Shown piece after piece: positions 53,932 through 64,000 of a stretch of DNA of 64,000 nucleotides; position 1 is the first letter of the stretch; each line of letters opens with the position of its first letter. A program made the translations under genes and the position numbers. The stretch is from Anniella stebbinsi (Eukaryota > Chordata > Lepidosauria > Squamata > Anniellidae): NCBI GenBank assembly GCA_029215795.1, contig JARDYH010000006.1:20165501-20229500 (forward strand), read 5' to 3'. The notes beneath the pieces were generated by a model, which ran no database searches, was not told the DNA's origin, and saw only the letters and a list, made by a program, of their open reading frames with translations.

Positions 53932-56400
53932 TTAGCCTATTATTCCACGACCTGCATTCTGGGATGATTGAGAAGAGATCCTGCCTTCCTCTGTGTGACA
54001 GCCTTTCAAGTATTTGAAGAGTGCTATCATGTCTCCCCTCAGTCTTCTCTTCTCCAGGCTAAACATGCCCAGTTCTTTCAGTCTCTCCTCATAGGGCTTT
54101 GTTTCCAGATCCCTGATCATCTTTGTTGCCCACCTCTGAATCCCCTCCAGCTTGTCCGCATCTTTCTTGAAGTGTGGTGTCCAGAACTGGATGCAATACT
54201 CAAGATGAGGCCTAACCAGTGCTGAATAGAGGGGAACCAGTACCTCACAAGATTTGGAAGCCATACTTCTATTAATGCAGCCCAAAATAGCATTGGCTTT
54301 TTTGCAGCTCCATCACACTGTTGGCTCATATTCAGCTTGTGTTCTATAACAATTCCAAGATCCTTCCCGCTTGTAGTATTGCTGACCCAAGTGTCCCCCA
54401 TCTTGTAACTGTGGATTTGGTTTCTTTTTCCTAGGTGTAGGACTTGGCATTTATCCTTATTAAATTTCATTCTGTTGTTTTCAGCCCAGCACTCCAGCCT
54501 ATCAAGATCACTTTGAAGTTTGTTTCTGCCTTCCAGGGTATTAGCGATCCCACCCCATTTTGTGAGCTGCATTCCCTGCACCTTCTCATCTAAATCATTA
54601 ATAACAATGTTGAAAAGCACTGGGCCCAGGACTGAGCCCTGTGGTACCCCACTCAATACCTCCCCACAGTTTGAGAAGGTACCATTGAGAAGCACTCTTT
54701 GGCTGAATTCGGACAACACATTAAGCAACTGGGGGGGGAACAATCGTCAGTTGTGTTGCTTATTGTGTTGTGTGGAGGGTAACACGCCGCTCACAAACTA
54801 CTGACGGTATGCTATTCCACTCAAATAAGCAACTGAGAGAAACAACTGGCTTGCAAGTTGTTTAGCTTAAAACCAGTTGTTTAAAGTGTTGTGTGGAGGG
54901 GTGAGTGGGTTAATGGTGTGTGGTAAGTGGGTTAAAACACAAGCCCATAGAGGCAGGTGGCAAGAGCAACCAAAGCAGTGGCTGCCACTCTGCTACAACT
55001 GGTGCAACTTGCAGAGGCTGCTGGGATAGAACTGGGAGGACTGAAGGAGGAGGGAGGGTGGGGAGAAGGGGGGGCTGTGTCAGTCAAATGCTGGGTTGAC
55101 TATTAGTCCACTCAACGCCAGCCCCAACCACCCACAGTTGTGTAGGAATATGTTGTGTGGGGAGTACCCACAAAATAACCAACTGTGAGTTAGCTACTCA
55201 ACCCGCCATTGACTAATGTGTTGTCCAAATTCAGCCTTTGAGTCTTAGCCAACTGTGGATCCACCTAATAGTTGTTCCATCTAGCCCACTTTTACCTAGT
55301 TTGCTAATCAGAATGTCATGGGGCACTTTGTCCACAAGGAAGGCTACCCAATAAAAAAATGAGATCAAATTAGTCTGGCAGGATCTGTTCTTGACAAATC
55401 TTTGCTGGCTTCTAGTAATCACTGCATTGTTTTTGAGGTGCTTACAGACTGACTTCTTTATAATCTGCTCCCAAAATTTCCCAGGGATGGATGTCAGACT
55501 GACTGGTCTGTAGTTCCCAGGTTCCTCCTTTTTGCCCTTCTTGAAGATAGGGACAACATTAGCCCTCCTCCAGTCGTTCAGCACTTCACCCGTCTTCCAT
55601 GATTTTGCAAAGATAATAGACAGTGGTTCTGAGAGTTCTTCTGCCAGCTCCTTTATTACTCTAGAATGCAGTTCATCAGGCCCTGGAGATTTGAACTTGT
55701 TTAAAGAAATTAGGTGTTCCTTGACCTCTTGTTTATCAGTCTCAAGCTTCAATCCTTGCCATTCAGCTTGTACTTCATTTTTGCCAGGGGGTCATAGACT
55801 TGCTTTTGGGAGAAGACTGAGCACTTTGGCCTTTTCTTTGTCATCTGTTACCAATTTGTCATCCTCCTTGAGTAGTTGAACCACCATTTATTTCCTCTTT
55901 TACTATGCAAGTACTTGAAGAAAGTTTTTTTGTTGCTTTTAGTATCCCTCGTTAGCCTCCGCTCATTCTCAGCTTTAGCCTTCCTGATGTCATTCCTGCA
56001 ATTCTATGCTATCTGTCTGTACTCTTCTTTTGTAGCTTGGCCTTCCTTCCACTTCCTATATGTGTCCTTTTTCATTTTCAAGTCATCTCTAAGCTTTTTG
56101 TGGAGGCACATTGGTTTCTTCTATTGTCTTCTATCTTTTTTCCTTGGTCAAATTATTTGTAATTGTGCCTTTAAAATTTCCTTTTTTAAAAAACTCCACC
56201 CATCTTGGATTCCTTTGCTCTTTAGGGTTACTTGCCATGGGACCTTACTTATCAAAGTTCTATTAAAATCAGCTATCCTAAAATCCAGAGTACATGTATG
56301 GCTATATTCAGCTTTTGCTTCCTTTAAAATCAAGAACTCAAATATGACGTGGTCACTTTCCCCCAGATTTCCCGTAACTGCCACTTTATCCACTTAATCG
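53932..56400 (-). pseudogene. CR1 ORF2: reverse transcriptase and C-terminus
   Basis: Minus strand: FKSPGPDELHSRVIKELAEE, RRANVVPIFKKG, NYRPVSLTS, then after the MITE QRVLLNGTFSN, LSGVPQGSVLGPVLFN and DLDRLECWAENNRMKFN, then LGKRNQIHSY and the C-terminal block [18 protein letters not shown] and [20 protein letters not shown]. The catalytic FADD motif is missing: where it should stand the frame reads LTKWGGIANTLEG, so about seven residues including both Asp are deleted. The end of the endonuclease (SDHVIFEFLIL and TLDFRIADFN) is at 56148-56393. Confidence 0.9.
54701..55236. mobile_element. MITE, GGCTSAATTCGG family, 536-bp copy inside the CR1 RT
   Basis: Ends GGCTGAATTCGGACAACACA and, on the complement, GGCTGAATTTGGACAACACA. 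It interrupts the RT frame between WLRLK and QRVLLNG. The flanks are TTT on both sides; TTTG-like overlap makes a 3- to 5-bp duplication equally possible. The GC-rich core is shared in opposite orientation with the 5709-6215 copy. Confidence 0.88.
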
Positions 56401-56744
56401 TCCCTATTAGTCAGTATCAAGTCAAGGATAGCCAATCCTCTACTTCCTTCCTCCACTTCCTGTAGGAGAAAGTCATCAGCCAGGGGGCATTTTTGGCAGA
56501 ATTTGTCTCCCAACAGATATCAGGGTAATTGAAGTCCCCCAGTACTACTACATCACACTTCCTTGAAATACTGGCAATTTGCTTATCAAAAGTTTCATCC
56601 TTATCCTCTCCTTGATTGGGTGGTTGGTAGTAGATTCTGACTATCATGTTCCTTTTATTCCTTGCCCCATTTATTTTAATCCAGATGTTCTCGATGGGGC
56701 TCCCAGGCTCATCCTCCTGTATTTCTATGCAGGGATAAGTATTT

Positions 56745-57008
56745 TAAACATTTTATTTATTTATTTATTTATTTATTTATTACGTTTTTATAGCACCCAA
56801 TAGCCGAAGCTCTCTGGGAGGTTTACAAAAATTAACACCATAAAAACCATTCAAAATGTAAAACATCGACAGTATAAAAATACAACATAAGAACACAAGC
56901 AGGATAAAACCAAGCAGCAATACAAAATTAATACCAATTCAAAATACAGATTTAAAAGAGCAAAGTTAAAAATTAAACTAATAAAACTGTTAAAATACTG
57001 AGAAAATG
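56745..57008 (-). mobile_element. LINE 3' end joined to the RIBC copy
   Basis: TTTATTTATTTATTTATTAC tail, then AGCACCCAATAGCCGAAGC and CTCTGGGAGGTTTACAAAA, then an A-rich UTR closely similar to 10470-10720. LINE homology stops at about 57008, where GC-rich sequence leading to the RIBC copy begins. Confidence 0.75.
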
Positions 57009-57739
57009 TGTATCATCATGGAGTTGGTGAGGCGCTCCGCAATGGGGTTGAAACCCAGGGCAGATTCACTGCCCCGCTGAAGAGGAGCCAGCAACGTCCG
57101 CCGGCAAGAATCACAGTTGCCCAGCGCTCTGCCCTGCCCCCTCTCACCCAGCACCAGTGCAGACGTCTGCAGCCCTGCCCCCCCCCCCGGCCTCCTGCTC
57201 CCCAGCCTAAATGGACCTGCATATTTTCGGTTTGCGAGGCCCTTTTTCCGTTGGGTTCTCTGCTCCTCCAGGACGCACTTGTTCTGCTCCTTCTGCAGCC
57301 TGTGCCGGGCAGGCGCATGTAGGTCTTCTCCAGCAAAGCGTGGCATGCTAGAAGGGCTGCAGTGCGGGTCATCGTCGCTCACGCGGGATGGGTGCCCTTT
57401 GCGCACCACCTCGGGGTTGTGGATGTCCCATTCCTGACACGTGGAAGGCTGCTGCTCCTGCTTGCGGAACTCCTCCACAGCCTGCTGCAGCTGCCTTTTC
57501 CGCTGGCGCTCCTCTTCCTCCAGCATCTGGGCAGTCTTGTCACACTGCACTCTGTCTGCATCAAAAGCTTCATCCCGTCGCTTCTCTGCGTTGCCTCCCA
57601 GTTCTCGCTCTTCCGCTTGGTTTTTCAAGCCTTCCACCTCCACCCCCATGGTGCGGCGCTGTCTTTGCTTTTCCCGGTTCCTGCGGGCTTCAATGGCAAC
57701 TGCCTCTTTTAGATCTGTCTGAATGTCCACTTTATACAT
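56990..57739 (-). pseudogene. RIB43A-domain (RIBC1/RIBC2) partial intron-less copy
   Basis: A 249-codon minus-strand frame opens with MYKVDIQTDLKEAVAIEARR, then GVEVEGLKNQAEERE, DEAFDADRVQCDKTAQMLEE, EFRKQEQQ, then VSDDDPHCSPSSMPRFAGED and LQKEQNKCVLEEQRTQ. This matches the N-terminal half of RIB43A-domain proteins, coiled-coil microtubule inner proteins of cilia and flagella. About ten residues between KQRQRR and MGVEVEG seem missing. Homology ends near KYA, about residue 175 (57215), and there the DNA reads CAG|GTCCAT, so an unspliced intron start may follow. The last 60-70 codons are not RIB43A. It sits inside a CR1, has no own promoter seen, and is best called a retrocopy fragment. RIBC1 versus RIBC2 was not decided. 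Confidence 0.72.
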
Positions 57740-57838
57740 CTCTGCAGAGCTAAGCCCTTAGGTTAATCCTTCCTTTGCTTCCCCGGCTCCCCTTTTTTTC
57801 CTTTGCAATGTTTGCCTATAGTGTAACTCCGCCTCACT

Positions 57839-58005
57839 TTCTAATAATTCATTAGTTTTATATGTTTTTAATCAGTTTTATGTATTTTATGTTGTTTTGT
57901 ATTTAATATTGTTCCCTGCCTCGATCCAGAGGGAGAGGCGGGTAAGAAATAAATAATAATAATAATAATAATAATTATTATTATTATTATTTCTTCTGTT
58001 CTTTT
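57839..58005 (+). mobile_element. Short LINE 3' tail in the CR1
   Basis: TTCCCTGCCTCGATCCAGAG, GGAGAGGCGGGTAAGAAATA and (AAT)n/(ATT)n repeats. A 5'-truncated LINE end, same family as 58635-58810. Confidence 0.75.
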
Positions 58006-58229
58006 GAACAAGTTATACCCTTCAGTTGCTATATTCCAGTCATGGGAATCAGTATCAGTTATACCTATCAAGTCATATTTGCCTTCATGTATGAAGAGTT
58101 CTAGTTCGTTCTGTTTGTTTCCCACACTCTAGGCATTAGACATCAAAGACCATGTGCTTTATAGTCTGGCTTCCTTCCTACATTATTTTGAAGACCATTT
58201 TTGGGTGCTATTAGAGCTCTTCTCTCTGT

Positions 58230-59453
58230 TATGGTGCATAAGTCTTCATCCATTGTTGCCTCCAAGTTTACATCTCCCTCCCCCATAGGATTCAGTTTAA
58301 AGCCCTCCTGATGAAGTTCTTAATGCTGTGGCCAAACACATTCTTCCCAGACCTTGTGAGATGCAACCCGTCCCTTTCCAGCAGTCCATCTTCCAAGTAG
58401 CGTAGCCCGTGGTCCCAGAATCCAAATCTCTCACATCAGCACCACCTTCGTAACCAGTCATTCACCCAGAGTATTTTTCTTTCCCTTTCTATTCCTCTTC
58501 CAAGAACTGGGAGGATAGAGGAGAAAACTATCTGGGCCCCAAAGTTCTTGAGTTTCTTTCCCAGAGCTTCAAAGTCTGACGTGATTTCTTCATAGCTCTG
58601 CTTGGCAATATCATTTGTTCCCACATGGATGTGAAGAATGTTTTAGAATATTTTAAGGATGTTTTTAGGATGTTTTAGGATGTTTTTATGCAGTTTTAAT
58701 AATATGTGTCATGTTTTAATCAGTTTTATGTATTTTATCATGTTGTTCCCCGCCTCGATCCAGACGGAGAGGCGGGTAAGAAATAAATTGTTATTATTAT
58801 GTTATTATTATTATAAGAAAAGGATATGTGTCAGTGGGATTTATGAGCTTTGGCAACCCTTCAGTCACATCTCTAATCTGTCCTCCAGGGAGACAGCATA
58901 CCTGGCGAGTCCATGGGTCTTCACAACATACTTGGGTTTCACTCCCACACAGCAAGGAGTCTCCCATAATGACTACTCTTCTTCTTGGTTGACTGACCTT
59001 CTGCCTCTTGCTCACCGTTGCACTGGGTCCCCTGTAATCCTTCCTCTGCAGGCTGTTGTCCAGTCTCATCCTCCAGTAGCTGAAAGCGGTTGCATAGCTC
59101 TAGTGGTTCCACTGGTGCAGAGTGTCTTTTAATTCTTCTGCTCCTGTCACCCTTTTCCAGGGAGTTTCCTCTTCATTGGCTTTCCTCAACTCTGCATTCT
59201 CCACTTGCTGTTGCTCTTCAATCTTTTGTGCTTCTTGTTGCTGTTGCAGTTCCACCATTCTGCTTAAGAACTCTTTGCCTTCTCTTATTCCTTGGAGGGT
59301 GGACACCCGCCATTCAAGTACTCTCACTTTTTCTTCCAATAGTGCAACCAGCTTGCACTTGTTGCAGGTGTGCAACATGTTGATCTCAGGTGGGAACATA
59401 AACATTGCACACACTTTACAGGTTACCACCATTAGAGACTCCTTTCCGTACAT
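58230..59453 (-). pseudogene. CR1 ORF1: Cys motif, coiled coil, GDSL-type esterase
   Basis: The minus strand from 59453 reads MYGKESLMVVTCKVCAMFMF and LHTCNKCK (CxxC pairs), a Leu/Glu/Gln-rich coiled coil (about residues 38-95), then RRVVIMGDSLLCGSE (esterase block I with the nucleophile Ser, near 58960), VCCLPGGQIRDV, HVGTNDIAK-type (block III start, about 58620), and DGLHLTRSGK (block V with the His, near 58360). It is split by the LINE tail at 58635-58810 and by stops. In CR1 elements this protein binds RNA and carries an esterase of unsettled role. Confidence 0.85.
58635..58810 (+). mobile_element. Short LINE 3' tail inside CR1 ORF1
   Basis: TTCCCCGCCTCGATCCAGAC, GGAGAGGCGGGTAAGAAATA and a (TTA)n tail on the + strand. 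It separates esterase block I from block III. Confidence 0.75.
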
Positions 59454-59920
59454 TATATGCTATAGTGTGGGGAAACGACTGATGGGGGGGGGGAACTATC
59501 GGCATGATAACAACCTCAAACACTCAGTAATCATCATGAAGACCTACTTAGAGTGGAAGTCTGAACATTCACAGCATTAGATCGGCCACATCGAAGCCCT
59601 GATCTCAACATAATTGAAGCTGTGTGGGATCACATGGACAGGGAAAAGAACAAAAAGCAGCCGAAGTCAAAAGAAGAGTTATGGCAAAACCTGCAAGAAG
59701 CTTGGAAGAATTTACTACAGGATTATTTGAAAAAATTACACACAGTCTACCAAAGCGAATTGCTTCAGTTTTGCATTCTAAGGGAGGTCATACAAATTAC
59801 AGACTTGTTTTAAAAGCACAAGTAGTTTTTGCTACTTTTCATTGTATTAATGTTTCTTTGTGTTTACTTCAATGTTATATAGTGTTTTTTTAAAAAATAA
59901 ACTTACTGCTCAGCTAAATG
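59446..59920 (+). pseudogene. Tc1 transposase, 3' part
   Basis: Resumes in the catalytic domain with GKRLMG and HDNNLKH (the DNDPKHT-like block with the second Asp), then KTYLEW. After a stop come NIIEAVWDHMDREKNKKQP and SKEELWQNLQEAWKN, then KLHT, and in another frame SLPKRIASVLHSKGGHTNY, the usual Tc1 C-terminus. The third catalytic residue lies in the NIIEAVWD block. Frameshifts and stops make it inactive. Confidence 0.9.
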
Positions 59921-59969
59921 GCTGAAATTGGCATTTTTCAGAGTAGCCTAAGACTTTTGCACAGTACTG

Positions 59970-61327
59970 AACGTTTCATAAGTAAAACATGAAAGGGTGT
60001 TCTGTATGTTAAAGGTTTTGCTCTGTATGTTAAAGATTCCAATGAACTAGGAAAACTGAAAGGAATAAACTCTATAGAATCACTATAGAATACCAGGTCA
60101 GAAAAGCATTTTTGTACTGACAACTTGTTGTTGCCCTCCAGCCAAAACACTGAGAGGGTGATCTTCAAATGGAGAAAAATCAGGGAGGCAGGCAAAATAG
60201 AAAAGGTTCTTGTAATCATTGATCTCAACTGTACTCACATTGGCTGGGTAAATACACACTGAAATCATGACAGAGACAACATTTCCAGATCTAATGGTCT
60301 GGATATAACATTATGTTTCAGCATTATCTGCACAATCCAAGGTGAGTTTCAGGCTCCTGCACACTTGCTGTCCCATCTCTTTCATGCACTAGAAATCAGA
60401 ATCATCCACTTCTCATTCTAAACTGACCGGAATTGCCTGTTACATGCAAACTTGGGAAATACTTGTTAATTTATAATTAGTTCAAAGAAGGCAAGATCAA
60501 CAGCTAATGATCCTGATTTGTTAGAACTAACTAGAGATTAAATCAGAGTTCCCTGAACTGAGATGTAAGAGAGAGCTCCAGTGAGTTTAAAATAGGAAGC
60601 AGAGTCTTCTGATCTCCACCTCTGATATATGAAAGAGGAGGGAAGGAGTATGCACGTCAACTTTGGTTGACTGTAACTCTTGCATGTACATGCAACAGTG
60701 TTATGTCTGAAATGGCTCAATAAATGACTCTGCCTTGGAACTGTTGGTCACGAAACCAATTAGAGAGGATCTTACCATAGATATAATCCAAATTGGTGCC
60801 CAGGATCTAATGTGGGATGCAAGGGTGATTCCAGGTGAGGCTTTATGTCACAATCACCTTGCCTCATGCATAGAATTTTAGGGTTTGTTTTTCCCCAGAT
60901 GATGACATCTTCAACTCATAATCCTCCCATGTCTTCCCACTGCTTCTTCAGATAAGCTACAGTCTGCACCCACTACAGCTTGAATATTCAAAATGGCAGC
61001 CACTGCTGCAGTAAGAAGCCCCGTGGGGAAATTCACCCACAGTGGCTTCTCATTATGTGACTGGCTCTCTGTCACCTTTCTTCCTCCTCCTGTATGCTGG
61101 ACCCCCTCTTCATAACTGTCCTGAGAGAGTACGATAATGTTCCTTCATACCAAATTCTTGCATAGTAGATGTGCCTGTGAATTTCTAAACTTCATTATGG
61201 ATTTGTGTGTCTAGGCTTATTTATGATTGTACTTAACTTGAAAGCTGGTAGTCCTGTGGGATTTTACTATCACAGAGATATATTGTCTTTATGCACAATG
61301 ACAGGAAACATTCCTTTTCCCCCTCAG
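59970..61327. other. RALGAPA2 intron 2, last part
   Basis: No exon or gene recognised. Short minus-strand frames (96 codons at 59938-60228) have no domain features. The 60000-60880 part looks like old repeat DNA that I cannot classify. Confidence 0.5.
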
Positions 61328-61377
61328 GGAATAAATCTCAAAGGGAGGAGCTGGACTCCGTTCTCTTTCTTTTTGAA
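61328..61377 (+). CDS. RALGAPA2: RALGAPA2 exon 3
   Basis: Acceptor TTTTCCCCCTCAG, 50 bp, donor GTAAGT (61378). With the G carried from exon 2 it reads GNKSQREELDSVLFLFE, ending in phase 0. This continues the N-terminal region of Ral GAP alpha-2 directly after NSLKQK. GNKSQREELDS is strongly conserved in both alpha subunits, and VLFLFE fits alpha-2. The following exon should begin with a KIL-like stretch and was not found in the remaining 2.6 kb, so it lies beyond the window. Confidence 0.94.
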
Positions 61378-64000
61378 GTAAGTTATTGTATTTCAATATT
61401 TGTTCAATGTTATAGTTCCTTCATGATAATAATGATAAACAGATTATAGTTCTTGGAAAAAATTCTTTCCCCACAAATAGTAAAATGAATTTGATTTAGG
61501 AATATTTTTCACTGTTCTATGTAGCAATAGGTGGATCCCCTCTCTCCCACATTCAATTTGTAAGTGAACGATATATAAAATGTTTGGACCTGTCATACCT
61601 CCAGTGAATATTATTGGGAGTGTGAGGTGGGCTTAGAAGCAGCTTGTGGCTGTCCTGACCCAGAAGGGGCCCTTCCCATCATCTCTCCATTTGTATTACT
61701 TACCAGGGTGGGATAGCATAGAGAGTCCCATCTAAACATAACAGGCACATCCACAACCTGGACCCATCTCGGCTTTGTGTTCATTTCCAAATTTATTTCT
61801 GATTTTACTTTTATAATGACTGTTGCTTTTAGTATTAGTCCTTTTACATTTATTTTAAGGTTTTACTATATTTTAATTGCTGCTCTTATTATATAACTTT
61901 CTTTGACAGTTGTTTAAAATGTGGTATACAAATATTGTGAACAAAAATAAAACAAAATACTTTTTCTTACCTTATCTGCCTCCAAGGATTTGGAGGTGCC
62001 TGAGTGGTTCTAGATATATAGAAATGCCTTTACTTCATAGCTATATTGGTTTTGGCTTTTAAAAAAAATTGCCAAGCAACTCTGTGGTGTATGTGAAGAT
62101 TCTTTAGTGGAGCAACCATCACATCAAAAGCCCTGCTGGCTCATTGCAACCAGGGCAGATGTTGTGGGGGCAGATTTTTTTCAGAGTGAAGTTTGTTCCC
62201 CTCCCCCAACTGTAGCAAATGGGAGGAAATTAATTACACCAGCTCCAGGGCTGGTGTAGTTTAGGATTGGTTGCCGGGGGTGCCAGGGGAATGAGAGAAC
62301 TTAGGGTCCTGTGGATTTGTGTAATTATTTTACCTTTTGGAACACTTGCTACTGTGTGGATAACATCTGGTATTAATACACCTTAACAAATTAGCATTGA
62401 CTCTCTTAAGCAGAGATGAAGAATGCATCTCTTTGCATTAAAAATACTTGTCCCAAGGCCACAGCCCACACCATGCCCTTTAGTCACAGCTACTTCAAGG
62501 GAACAAATGGCCCTAGCCCTGGAAGGAATTGGGGAGGGATATCACTGAAGAGCAAGGGATTCCCTCAGGGAAGAAAGTGTAGATGGAATCAGGAAGTGGA
62601 TGGCTTTTCAGTGCTCTCATTCCCTGCTTGCCATCCAGTGCTCTACACATATTATCTGGTGGCCCAGGTTGTCCTCAGCCACGCAGCTCTCTTATAGGAG
62701 GGCCACGGCTCTTAAAGCCTACCAGATTTCTCCTCTCAATCTCAGTGTCTCCATGTACATAGCCCTGATGTTTGCGTAGGATAGTGCAACTCACTACCAA
62801 TTGTATTGTTCTTGGATGCTTATAGTATCTACTGCAATGTGGGATGGGTGGGCTGGATTCCAATTCTAGAATAGCTTTATTGCCTTCCAGTTCAAAAGTC
62901 CTGATTTTAACCTTATCCATATACAGCTTTTGGGACTTGGGTTTCTGAAGAATGAACATGCTCGATGACTTAAGATTGCCATCCAAAGGTTCCCCAACCC
63001 CCAGTATTAGACAGAATGAGGCAGCCACCTCAGGCAGCAGGTTTGGGTACCATGAAAGGGCAGAACATTGTTAATTATTTTGTTCTTACTGTATTTTTAC
63101 TGGCAAGGATGGAAAGAGGTGCTTATGGGATGTCTGCCTCAAGTGCTGAAATAACTTGGTTGGCCTTGGGTACTATGCACCTTGACATGGGTGGGTAGGG
63201 GAAGCCATTTGTTGCTCTGCCTTGCGCAGCAAAATACGTTGTACTTCCCACCCCCAGTACGCTGATTAAAATGGGTGCTCAAACCAAGTTTAAAAGTATA
63301 TCTAGGTTCATTTTTAATCAAGATTGTTGATGGTTGTGTATAATGCTGAATACAGACGGAGGGGACAGCAACAGATATTATTACCATAAGATATTGAGAT
63401 GCTTCTAGATTATCTGTAAACTAAAAGCAATATAGTCAGGCAAGAAATATGTTCAAGTTTAATTTGTGAGCAAAAAAGTGTCCAAAATAGCTTTTTAAAC
63501 ACATTTGCTGATAAAAAAAAATAGAGCAGCCTAGAAGTCAAAGTTTATGCTTCAAATTATTCTTAGTCATGTAGTAGTCTGGAGGAAAAAGGGCTGGGGA
63601 TAAAAGAACTGATAGGTCCCCTGATGGGCTGGTAGACGTAATACCTAATTTATATTTCAAGTGTGCTAATGGATTTCCATATAAATGCAGTAAAGCATAA
63701 AAAGGGAATATTCTGCACTACGGGGTTTCTCAAGTGATTTTATATATATTCTCTTTGAAAATCTAAACAAAATGTCAGCACTGTTTGGAGTTCAGTGTAG
63801 TCTGTATTTAGACTAGAAAAGGCATTCACTTTTGTTAGATAAAATTGGTTAAGACATATATTCATTGAACAAAAAACCTACGGTTTACAAAAACAATGTT
63901 AAGGCTCTATAGTTTCCAACCAAGCAGGGAAATTGGGAGTTAAGGCTCACAAGCCTTAACGCCACATCCTCCCTAAGGAGGCAGAAAGTGCAAGTGAAAT
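61378..64000. other. RALGAPA2 intron 3, incomplete
   Basis: No further exon recognised. 62200-62330 shares a repeat with 26730-26820. 62995-63185 is a second copy of the CCTCAGGCAGCAG family seen at 21671-22000. The 117-codon minus-strand frame at 62675-63028 has no domain I recognise. Otherwise AT-rich intron. Confidence 0.55.

Larger units (their letters stand above)
56417..58125 (-). pseudogene. CR1 ORF2: endonuclease, split
   Basis: The N-terminal part (57990-58125) reads NELELFIHEGKYDLIGITDT and GYNLFKRTEE. After the nested insertions it resumes at about 56700 with VRIYYQPPNQGEDKDETF and VVLGDFNYPDICWETNSA. These are apurinic-endonuclease-like words (DLIGITDT, GDFNYPDI) in CR1 order. 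The region between is displaced or lost around the inserts. Confidence 0.85.
53694..59445 (-). mobile_element. CR1 LINE, long copy, inserted in the Tc1 transposase
   Basis: The 3' end at 53694 carries the CR1-typical octamer repeat (ATTCTATG read on the minus strand) and needs no poly(A). ORF2 and ORF1 pieces follow upward on the minus strand. Four later insertions break it: a MITE (54701-55236), a LINE/RIBC chimera (about 56745-57838), a LINE tail (57839-58005) and another LINE tail (58635-58810). Without these the copy is close to full length. The 5' junction near 59445 is approximate. Confidence 0.9.
52317..59969 (+). mobile_element. Tc1/mariner transposon, split by nested insertions
   Basis: Left terminus TAGTACTGTGCAAAAATCTT and right terminus, on the complement, CAGTACTGTGCAAAAGTCTT form the inverted repeats. 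A TA precedes the left end; the right flank reads AA. The element proper is 52317-52590, 53040-53693 and about 59445-59969, roughly 1.45 kb, a normal Tc1 size. The rest is inserted LINE DNA. It lies in intron 2 in the same direction as RALGAPA2. Confidence 0.88.

Noticed and set aside
56990..57739. The 249-codon RIBC-like frame as a working gene
   Set aside because: Only the N-terminal half is homologous, an internal stretch is missing, it sits inside a CR1 and no promoter is visible.
62675..63028. A 117-codon minus-strand frame in intron 3
   Set aside because: No motif recognised and it overlaps a repeat copy; I could not support a gene.

Overview
The window looks like nuclear DNA of a non-avian reptile, most probably a lizard or snake; a turtle or tuatara is not excluded. 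The host gene is recognisably amniote. The repeat mix (CR1 and L2-group LINEs, a DIRS element, a Penelope GIY-YIG remnant, Tc1/mariner, many hAT and Harbinger-like non-autonomous elements, a gammaretrovirus-like provirus) fits squamates better than birds or mammals. No rRNA, tRNA, CRISPR or prokaryotic operon was seen.

Host genes. Only one gene appears intact: the 5' end of RALGAPA2 on the + strand. Exon 1 (32668-32773) lies in a CpG-rich promoter, exon 2 is 51433-51543 and exon 3 is 61328-61377. Splice sites and phases agree, and the rest of the gene lies beyond the window. About 23 kb upstream, on the opposite strand, is a broken thrombomodulin (THBD) copy at 8640-9540. A partial intron-less copy of a RIB43A-domain (RIBC1/2) gene lies inside a CR1 LINE at about 57.2-57.8 kb.

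Layout. 0-8.6 kb: an L2-group LINE, MITEs, a Penelope remnant, and a hAT element carrying another MITE. 8.6-12 kb: the THBD pseudogene and long-inverted-repeat elements. 12258-19352: a provirus on the minus strand with nearly identical LTRs, a CTGC target duplication and a heavily deleted body; its 3' LTR holds a hAT MITE with a perfect 8-bp target duplication. 19-31 kb: gene-free DNA with decayed LINEs and a 1.5-kb inverted-repeat transposon. 31.2-33.1 kb: a Harbinger-like MITE, a promoter with two ZNF143-type motifs, exon 1 and a strong hairpin. 33-51.4 kb (intron 1): a nearly full-length DIRS retrotransposon (44059-49783) and a second, larger copy of the Harbinger-like element (50108-51013) that carries about 630 bp of foreign, GC-rich, promoter-like DNA. 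51.5-61.3 kb (intron 2): a Tc1 transposon (52317-59969) split by a small LINE and by a CR1, which itself carries a MITE, the RIBC copy and two LINE tails.

The most unusual signals are the apparent gene-fragment capture by the Harbinger-like element just upstream of RALGAPA2 exon 2, the contrast between young LTRs and a crippled provirus body, and the layered Tc1/CR1/RIBC nest. All family calls come from reading translated motifs and repeat ends by eye; no database search was run.
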